Positions 58,458-64,000 of a stretch of 64,000 nucleotides of DNA are shown piece after piece; the stretch's first letter is position 1; each line of letters begins with the position of its first letter. The notes under the pieces were generated by a model. The model had not been told where the DNA came from and did not search any database. It saw nothing but the letters and a program-made list of their open reading frames with translations. The DNA is taken from NCBI GenBank assembly GCA_016208685.1, contig JACQXM010000051.1, positions 124,001 through 188,000 on the forward strand, in the 5' to 3' direction. Origin of the DNA: Planctomycetota bacterium (GTDB lineage Bacteria > Planctomycetota > Phycisphaerae > UBA1845). Both the position numbers and the translations under genes were made by a program.

Positions 58458-61166
58458 GTGAACAACCGCATGAACCAGCGGGGTGGGGAGCCGACGTCAT
58501 GGTGCACACTGTTAGGTCGCCGTCCGGGGGGTAGGCCTTTCGCAAGGGGCTGGTTGGCGGTGCTGAACCTTGATGTCTGGACCGCAGTGGCCTGGATGGT
58601 AGTGGGCGGAGCCATTCCCGCGCCGGCGCTTGCGGCCGGCCAAAGCGCCTTGTCTACCGATCGGGTCTGGAACTTCCTGGACGCAGTTCCCGCGGCTGTC
58701 CAGCGACAACGGCCCTGGGTCCGCCCGGACGCGTTCCGGGCCGTACAACTCGCTCCTGAGCTGCTGCTGGCACGCCTGGCCGGCGCGCCCAGGGAATTCA
58801 CGCCTGAGGCGCGGACGGCGCCGCTGGAGCTGCTGCTCCCCATGCCCGACGGGACGTTCCAGCGCTTCGCCGTCGCCGAATCGCCGGTCATGGCCCCGCA
58901 CCTTGCGGGGCGTTTTCCCGAAATCCGCACCTACATCGGCCAGGGGTTGGACGACCCTTCGGCAACGCTGCGCTGCGACTGGACGCCCGCGGGCTTTCAT
59001 GCCCAGGTGTTGAGGCCGGGTGGGGCGGTTTACATCGACCCCTATTCACAGGGCGACGGCACCACCTACGCCAGCTACTACAGACGCGACCACGTGAGCG
59101 CCGCGCAGCCGTTTACATGCCTCACCGAGGCGGGGAATGTGCCTTTGCCGCCGGGCGGGTCGTCGCTGTTCTTCTCCTCCGGTGAGACTTTGCAGACCTA
59201 CCGACTCGCCTGTGCTGCGACCGGCGAGTACACGCAGTTCCACGGGGGGAGTGTTCCGTCAGGCCTGGCCGCGATCGTGACCGCCGTTAACCGCGTCAAC
59301 GGCGTGTATGAGGTGGAGGTCGCCGTCCGCATGGAACTGGTCGCCAACAACAACCTCATCGTCTACACCAACGACCTTACCGACCCCTATACCAACGCCG
59401 ACGGTATTGCGATGCTGGGGCAGAATCAGGCGACCCTGGACGCCGTCATCGGCAATTCCAACTACGACATCGGGCACGTGTTCAGCACGGGCGGCGGCGG
59501 CGTCGCCGGCCTGGGAGTCATCTGCCGCACGGGGAACAAGGCTCGCGGCGTCACCGGCTTGAGCAGTCCCATCGGCGATCCGTTCTACATCGACTACGTG
59601 TGCCACGAGATGGGGCATCAGTTCGGTGCGAACCATAGTTTCAACGGGGTGGGCGGCTCGTGTGGAGGGAATCGAAACGGCGGCACCGCGTACGAGCCCG
59701 GCAGCGGCGCCACCATCATGGGCTACACCGGCATCTGTGGACCGTTCGACAACCTCCAACCGTTCAGCGATCCGATGTTCGTGTGGGTCAGCTACGACGA
59801 GATCCGGTCCTACATCACCGGCGGCTTTGGCGGTTCCTGCGACGTGCCTACGGCTACCGGCAACACCGCGCCGTTCGTCGAGGCGGGCCCGAACTACGTC
59901 ATTCCTAAGGCGACGCCATTCATGCTCACGGCCGCCGGCGGCGACCCGGACGGCGACCCCATCGTATATGCGTGGGAGGAACGCGACTTGGGCCCGGCCC
60001 AGCCCGCCGCGGGAGCCGGCAGCGAGGACAACGGCACCAGCCCCCTCTTTCGCACGTTTGATCCGGTTACGGAACCCTCGCGGGTCTTTCCCAAGCTTGC
60101 CGACCTGCTGGATGGCACGCCCACCATCGGTGAGCAGCTTCCTACTACCGACCGCCTGTTGAAGTTCCGGGTTACGGTGCGCGACAACCGTGCCGGCGGC
60201 GGCGGCGTGGGCTTCGATACCATGCAGCTCACGGTAACCGCCACGTCGGGCCCGTTCGAGGTGACGTCGCCGAACACCGGCGTGGTCTGGGGCGGGACCA
60301 AAACGGTCACCTGGAATGTGGCGGGCACGGCCACGGCGCCCGTCAATGCCCCGCTCGTGGACCTCCTGCTCTCCACGGACGGCGGCTTGACCTTCCCCAC
60401 GGTGCTGGCGGCGGCCACGGCGAATGACGGATCCGAGTCTGTGACCTTCCCCGCCGTGGTCACCTCCGCGGCGCGGGTGAAGGTCGCGGCAGTGGACAAC
60501 GTCTTCTTCGATGTTTCCGATACGAACTTTACGCTGGATCCCGCGGGCGCCTTCGAACCCCCGCAGCCGGCTATCTACCCCCACGACCAGCTTAAAAACC
60601 GCTACATTTCGTTCAATCCGAACAATGCCGCCAGCCCCGTGGCGCTGCGGGTGGAGCTCACGGCCGGGCCTGCCCCGCTGGGGGTGATCGGGTATGTTGA
60701 CGCTCCCGTCGAGATCGGCTGCCCGGCGAACTGCTCCGGCGAGTATCTGTCGCGGACCGTGCCCGACCCGGTGGTGCGTAATTGGCCGGAGGCCGCGGTG
60801 TACGTCGGCGACTGCCGCATCGTCCCCGCCGCCACTTATGCCGTGCGGGCCACGGTCGACGGGTCGCTCTATTCCGATCCCCTGGCGCTGCCTACGATCC
60901 CGCGCCCCACGCCCAAGTTCTGGGGTGACACCGTTGGGGAGTTCTATTTCGTGCTGTGGACACCGCCCAACGGCGTGGTGAACTTCGCGGACATTACCTC
61001 GGTGCTCAAGACGTTCCAGCACGACGAAGTCGCGCCGCACCCCACGTGGGTCGACCTGCACGACGAGACGCCGAACTATGTAATCAACTTCACGGACGTC
61101 CTGCTGGCCATCAAGGCCTTCCAGGGCGAGGTCTATCCCTTCGCCGATCCCGCGGAGTGCCCCTAG
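58458..61166 (+). CDS. Secreted reprolysin-like zinc metalloprotease with shared C-terminal module
   Basis: The 902-residue product starts at GTG 58458 behind AGGTGAGAG; GTG 58446 and ATG 58470 are alternatives. A signal segment (AVAWMVVGGAIPAPALA) lies near residue 50. A prodomain of about 190 residues precedes the catalytic domain, with zinc motif HEMGHQFGANH at about 383 and Met-turn-like ATIMGYTG. A PKD-like and a WGGTKTVTW beta domain follow. The last ~200 residues are the KNRYISF module ending IKAFQG...YPFADPAECP. It should cleave extracellular protein. Its stop shares the bases CTAG with the stop of pyrF on the other strand. Confidence 0.88.
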   Translation: MNNRMNQRGGEPTSWCTLLGRRPGGRPFARGWLAVLNLDVWTAVAWMVVGGAIPAPALAAGQSALSTDRVWNFLDAVPAAVQRQRPWVRPDAFRAVQLAPELLLARLAGAPREFTPEARTAPLELLLPMPDGTFQRFAVAESPVMAPHLAGRFPEIRTYIGQGLDDPSATLRCDWTPAGFHAQVLRPGGAVYIDPYSQGDGTTYASYYRRDHVSAAQPFTCLTEAGNVPLPPGGSSLFFSSGETLQTYRLACAATGEYTQFHGGSVPSGLAAIVTAVNRVNGVYEVEVAVRMELVANNNLIVYTNDLTDPYTNADGIAMLGQNQATLDAVIGNSNYDIGHVFSTGGGGVAGLGVICRTGNKARGVTGLSSPIGDPFYIDYVCHEMGHQFGANHSFNGVGGSCGGNRNGGTAYEPGSGATIMGYTGICGPFDNLQPFSDPMFVWVSYDEIRSYITGGFGGSCDVPTATGNTAPFVEAGPNYVIPKATPFMLTAAGGDPDGDPIVYAWEERDLGPAQPAAGAGSEDNGTSPLFRTFDPVTEPSRVFPKLADLLDGTPTIGEQLPTTDRLLKFRVTVRDNRAGGGGVGFDTMQLTVTATSGPFEVTSPNTGVVWGGTKTVTWNVAGTATAPVNAPLVDLLLSTDGGLTFPTVLAAATANDGSESVTFPAVVTSAARVKVAAVDNVFFDVSDTNFTLDPAGAFEPPQPAIYPHDQLKNRYISFNPNNAASPVALRVELTAGPAPLGVIGYVDAPVEIGCPANCSGEYLSRTVPDPVVRNWPEAAVYVGDCRIVPAATYAVRATVDGSLYSDPLALPTIPRPTPKFWGDTVGEFYFVLWTPPNGVVNFADITSVLKTFQHDEVAPHPTWVDLHDETPNYVINFTDVLLAIKAFQGEVYPFADPAECP

Positions 61167-62158
61167 CCGGCGTGCGGCGCGCCCGGACGCCGCTGCGCGA
61201 CGGCGGCGATCTGGGTGACGAACTCCCGGCAGGCGCGGTCGACGGCGCTGCGCCAGTCGGCGGACTTGTCCTGGCGGTAGGCGAAGATCACGCTCCGCGA
61301 GGCGGTGATCACCGCGCCCGTGCCGTCGGGCTTGAAGCAGTCGGCCACTTCGTCCGCGGTGCGTCCCTGGGCGCCGAAGCCGGGCACCAGGAACAGGCAG
61401 GAGGGCATCAGCTCGCGCAGGCGGCGCGTGGAGCGGCCGTCCGTGGGCGAAACCACGGCCCCGATGCTGCTGTAGCCGCGCTCGCCGGAAAGCCCCCCGC
61501 CCTCGGCCCATTGCTGTACCAGACGTGCCACGGCGTGGCACACCGTAGAGCCGTCGGACAGCTTCAGTCCCTGCACCTGCTGCGCCGTCGCGTTGCTGGT
61601 CTGCACCAAGACAAACAGCCCCCCGCCCGTCCGCCGCGCCACGTCCACGAAGGGTTTGATGCCATCGTACCCGAAATAGGGATTGACGGTCACGGCGTCC
61701 ACCTGTGTCAGTGGGCGGCTCCGGCCGGCGCCGCCGGCGAATCGACCGAGCTGCGCCTCGGCGTATTGCAACGAAGTGTGCCCGATGTCGGCGCGTTTGA
61801 CGTCGCCGATCACCACCAGCCCCAGGTCCCGCGCCCGCGCCGCCACACGATGGTAGGCCCGCAACCCGGGGGCGAAGTAGCGCTCGAAGAACGCGATGTT
61901 GATCTTCACCACCGCCACCAGCGGCGCCACGATCCGCAGCACCTCTTCGCCGAACACCGCCAGGGCCTCGGCGGCACGGATCGACCACGCCTCGGGGTCG
62001 CCGCCCGCCTCAACCACGGATTCGAGACTTTCGTGCCGCACGTCGCAGGCTTCGCGGATCGCCTCGGGAAGCTGGTCGAGCAGGGGATCCAGCCCCACGC
62101 AGGCAGCTGAACCCTTGGCCTCCACCGCCCGCGCCAGGCGTTCTCCAAATGGCGTCAT
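61163..62158 (-). CDS. pyrF: Orotidine-5'-phosphate decarboxylase
   Basis: The 331-residue product starts at ATG 62158. It matches the longer type 2 (mycobacterial-like) PyrF: VGLDPLLDQLP near 21, VVKINIAFFERY at 83, and the catalytic GDVKRADIGHTS with Asp 119, Lys 121 and Asp 124. Further signatures are VNPYFGYDGIKPF and LVPGFGAQGRTADEV. It makes UMP from orotidine monophosphate. The gene is convergent with the metalloprotease, overlapping it by four bases, and divergent from rsgA, from which it is separated by 84 bases. Confidence 0.96.
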   Translation of the reverse strand: MTPFGERLARAVEAKGSAACVGLDPLLDQLPEAIREACDVRHESLESVVEAGGDPEAWSIRAAEALAVFGEEVLRIVAPLVAVVKINIAFFERYFAPGLRAYHRVAARARDLGLVVIGDVKRADIGHTSLQYAEAQLGRFAGGAGRSRPLTQVDAVTVNPYFGYDGIKPFVDVARRTGGGLFVLVQTSNATAQQVQGLKLSDGSTVCHAVARLVQQWAEGGGLSGERGYSSIGAVVSPTDGRSTRRLRELMPSCLFLVPGFGAQGRTADEVADCFKPDGTGAVITASRSVIFAYRQDKSADWRSAVDRACREFVTQIAAVAQRRPGAPHAG

Positions 62159-62204
62159 GCATCGTTCCCAGGGGCTTGTTTCCAACCGCGGACGGTGGCG
62201 TACC

Positions 62205-62234
62205 TTGACACCGGCACCGGTTGTTCCGAACAAT
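62205..62234 (+). promoter_or_regulatory. Candidate promoter of rsgA
   Basis: A perfect TTGACA at 62205-62210 and AACAAT at 62229-62234 are 18 bases apart. The predicted transcription start (about 62241) is two bases before the ATG, and no Shine-Dalgarno is present. Confidence 0.45.
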
Positions 62235-62242
62235 GATACCGA

Positions 62243-63391
62243 ATGGCCTGCCCCTCGCCCAACAATCGCCCCGGAAAGGGCCGGAAGGTCCGCGTCGATC
62301 TCCGCCGCAACCGTTCCACACGCGCGCGGGTCAAGGACTGGAGCGATGTCGCCCGCGAAGCCTCCGAGGGAGGGCCGGACACCCAGCGCGGGGAAAGCGT
62401 CGTCCCCAAGGGCGACCTTTCCCGCCGCCGCACCGTGATCGTCCCCGACGAACGGGCAGCACGCGACTCCGCGTCGCTGGCGGGCACCGTGGTGGCGATG
62501 CGCGGGCTGTTTGCCGACGTCGATGACGGCCGGCGCGTGGTGGCCTGCACGGTGCGACGCACGCTGCGCACCCGTCTGATCGACGAGCGCCATCCGGTGG
62601 CCATCGGTGACCGCGTTCGGTTCACCCTGGTCGAGGCCAACGACGAGAAGGCGGCTCTACAAGGCGTGATCGAGGCGGTGGAGGAGCGGCGGGGACAGCT
62701 CCGCCGCGTATCCGGCCGGCGCGTGCACACCATTGCCGCCAACGTCGATCAGGCAATCATCGTCAGTTCCGCCGCCATGCCCGGCCCCAAGCCCGAGCTC
62801 ATCGACCGTTACATCGTCGCGGCGCTGGCGGGCGGGATTACGCCCGTGATCTGCATGAACAAGATCGACCTCGATACCGGCGGCGCGGCCGGCGAACTCC
62901 TGTCGCAGTATGCGGCGCTCGGCCACACTACGCTCACCACCAGCGCCGTCACCGGCGGAGGCATCGAGACCCTGCGGTCCATACTGAAGGAAAGGTCCAG
63001 CGTGGTGGCCGGCCAGAGCGGCGTGGGGAAGAGTTCGCTGTTGAACGCCGTGCAGCCGGGCCTGGGACTGAAAGTGGGGGAGGTCGCTGAGCACAACGAG
63101 AAGGGCCGGCACACCACGTCGACGGCGAGCTTGATTCGCCTCGAACTCGGCGGCTACGTCGTCGACACGCCGGGCATCCGCTCCTTTGACCTGTCGGTAG
63201 TACCGCGCAACGAATTCGAGGCCTACTTCGTGGAGTTCGTCCCCCATGTGGCGCGGTGCAAGTTCCCCGATTGCACGCACATTCACGAGGTCGATTGCGC
63301 CGTGAAGCTGGCTGTGGAACGAGGCGAGATCAGCCCGCTACGCTACGAAAGCTACGTGCACATGTTCCTGGAGCCGGGAGCGGGGGATTGA
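62243..63391 (+). CDS. rsgA: Ribosome small-subunit GTPase RsgA
   Basis: The 382-residue product is a circularly permuted GTPase. An OB-fold region (about 80-150) is followed by G4 MNKID (205), G1 GQSGVGKSS (257) and G3 DTPGIR (308) in permuted order. The C-terminal zinc finger has Cys 339, Cys 344, His 346 and Cys 352. RsgA helps late 30S assembly and release of factors. The first 75 residues are basic, polar and probably disordered, longer than in E. coli RsgA; they may bind rRNA. It is divergent from pyrF. Confidence 0.96.
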   Translation: MACPSPNNRPGKGRKVRVDLRRNRSTRARVKDWSDVAREASEGGPDTQRGESVVPKGDLSRRRTVIVPDERAARDSASLAGTVVAMRGLFADVDDGRRVVACTVRRTLRTRLIDERHPVAIGDRVRFTLVEANDEKAALQGVIEAVEERRGQLRRVSGRRVHTIAANVDQAIIVSSAAMPGPKPELIDRYIVAALAGGITPVICMNKIDLDTGGAAGELLSQYAALGHTTLTTSAVTGGGIETLRSILKERSSVVAGQSGVGKSSLLNAVQPGLGLKVGEVAEHNEKGRHTTSTASLIRLELGGYVVDTPGIRSFDLSVVPRNEFEAYFVEFVPHVARCKFPDCTHIHEVDCAVKLAVERGEISPLRYESYVHMFLEPGAGD

Positions 63392-63488
63392 GCCCGGTTC
63401 GCAGAAGCGCCTGTTCATGTGCCTTCGCTTGCCATCTCTAGCCTGCCGGAAACTTGGGCTACGTCGGGACGCGGCGCGTACTTGGAAG

Positions 63489-64000
63489 TTACATCGGCCA
63501 TGCTCCGACGATTGCGAGGAGTGCACCTCCACCAAAGAGGCAGTCGACCGCAAGATACGCGAGCAGACCACACAGCACGCTGGTCGCAACGACCAACCGC
63601 CGACGGCGACAACCGACACATGTCGACGCGCCGGGACAGAGGGAAAGAACCGAACCGAAGTATACCGATGTGACCGGCCACACAACGATCAACACGACTA
63701 CCGCTGCCACTCGCAAGGGACGCGCGGCGCGGACTCGCGGCAGAATCACTGGGGCCAGCAACGCGACTAGCGAAACACCCGTCAGTACGCGGACGGTGTC
63801 CGTCCAAAGAAACGCCGACGTATACCAGTTGCTGGGGAAGAGCTTCAGATAGACACGGGAGGTCCACTCTCCACCCGGCACGAGCCACCAGAATGCCGTC
63901 CCCCAATCAGCATCGGCGCGCATCGAGTACGCCAGCAGTGTATGAAGAAGCCTCGCTGGCACGGCGAGCGGAAGAAGCAGCGAGAATGCTGCCGGGTACA
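63489..64000 (-). CDS. Membrane protein of unknown function (5' end outside the window)
   Basis: The frame stays open to the window edge, so the N-terminus is missing. The visible part of about 170 residues has four or so hydrophobic segments, among them VLTGVSLVALLAPVILP, VAAVVVLIVVWPVTSVYF and VVATSVLCGLLAYLAV. A short Cys-rich loop (LCPGASTCVGCRRRR) joins two of them and could bind a metal or face the cytoplasm because of its Arg run. A Trp-rich loop (WGTAFWWLVPGGEW) lies before the second segment. No family is recognised. Confidence 0.7.
   Translation of the reverse strand, partial: YPAAFSLLLPLAVPARLLHTLLAYSMRADADWGTAFWWLVPGGEWTSRVYLKLFPSNWYTSAFLWTDTVRVLTGVSLVALLAPVILPRVRAARPLRVAAVVVLIVVWPVTSVYFGSVLSLCPGASTCVGCRRRRLVVATSVLCGLLAYLAVDCLFGGGALLAIVGAWPM

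Overview
The window is GC-rich, densely coding bacterial DNA, most likely from the Planctomycetota and probably a Phycisphaerae-like lineage. This is inferred from family content, not from a marker gene. The signs are two ECF sigma factors of the large planctomycete family, each paired with a transmembrane Ser/Thr kinase carrying TPR repeats; many secreted mosaic proteins ending in dockerin-like or thrombospondin-3-like calcium motifs; an archease-RtcB pair; and a lipid A type acyltransferase, which points to a diderm envelope. There is no phage, transposase, integrase or CRISPR locus.

Layout. 1-4654 (+): a tight four-gene operon for exported or envelope proteins (coiled coil, small secreted protein, squalene-cyclase-like toroid, NPCBM protein). 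4676-7378 (-): a BNR propeller protein, a ThiS/MoaD-like ubiquitin-fold protein and a ZIP metal transporter, with a 126-bp inverted-repeat element between the first two. 7656-7729: tRNA-Val. 8150-24286: an accessory-looking block with a giant subtilisin, two convergent ECF sigma/kinase modules, a YQGQL-type secreted protein, an astacin and a small dockerin-tailed protein; a decayed copy of the tRNA-Val 3' half lies just beyond it at 24685-24719. 24807-31192 (-): two large secreted BNR-propeller proteins. 31736-38109 (+): a lipoprotein, riboflavin synthase, PdxA, YacG, a NeuA-NeuB fusion with NeuC (a complete predicted route from UDP-GlcNAc to CMP-sialic acid) and an HDOD protein. 38161-42241: 3-hydroxyanthranilate dioxygenase, tRNA-Tyr, MetF, archease and RtcB. 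42471-48050 (-): an S74-type secreted protein, a second small dockerin-tailed protein, and a DUF1573 protein carrying three tandem thioredoxin domains. 48429-55887: mostly housekeeping genes (PgpA, truncated haemoglobin, HutH, ArgS, acyltransferase, MoaD-MoaE fusion, Nth). 56160-61166 (+): two secreted zinc metalloproteases. 61163-64000: PyrF, RsgA and a membrane protein cut by the window end.

How the genes work together. The dominant theme is export. Three large secreted proteins (ends at 26597, 58358 and 61166) share a C-terminal module of about 200 residues made of a KNRY-SF domain plus a degenerate dockerin-like doublet. Others end in simpler dockerin-like repeats, yet no cohesin is visible. 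Four secreted proteases of different folds (subtilisin, astacin, matrixin-like, reprolysin-like) and several propeller proteins make this look like a secretome for extracellular protein handling. The sialic-acid operon and the acyltransferase suggest surface glycan and lipid A synthesis.

Several genes without a Shine-Dalgarno sequence have a -10-like box about 5-8 bases before the start codon, which suggests that leaderless transcription is common here.
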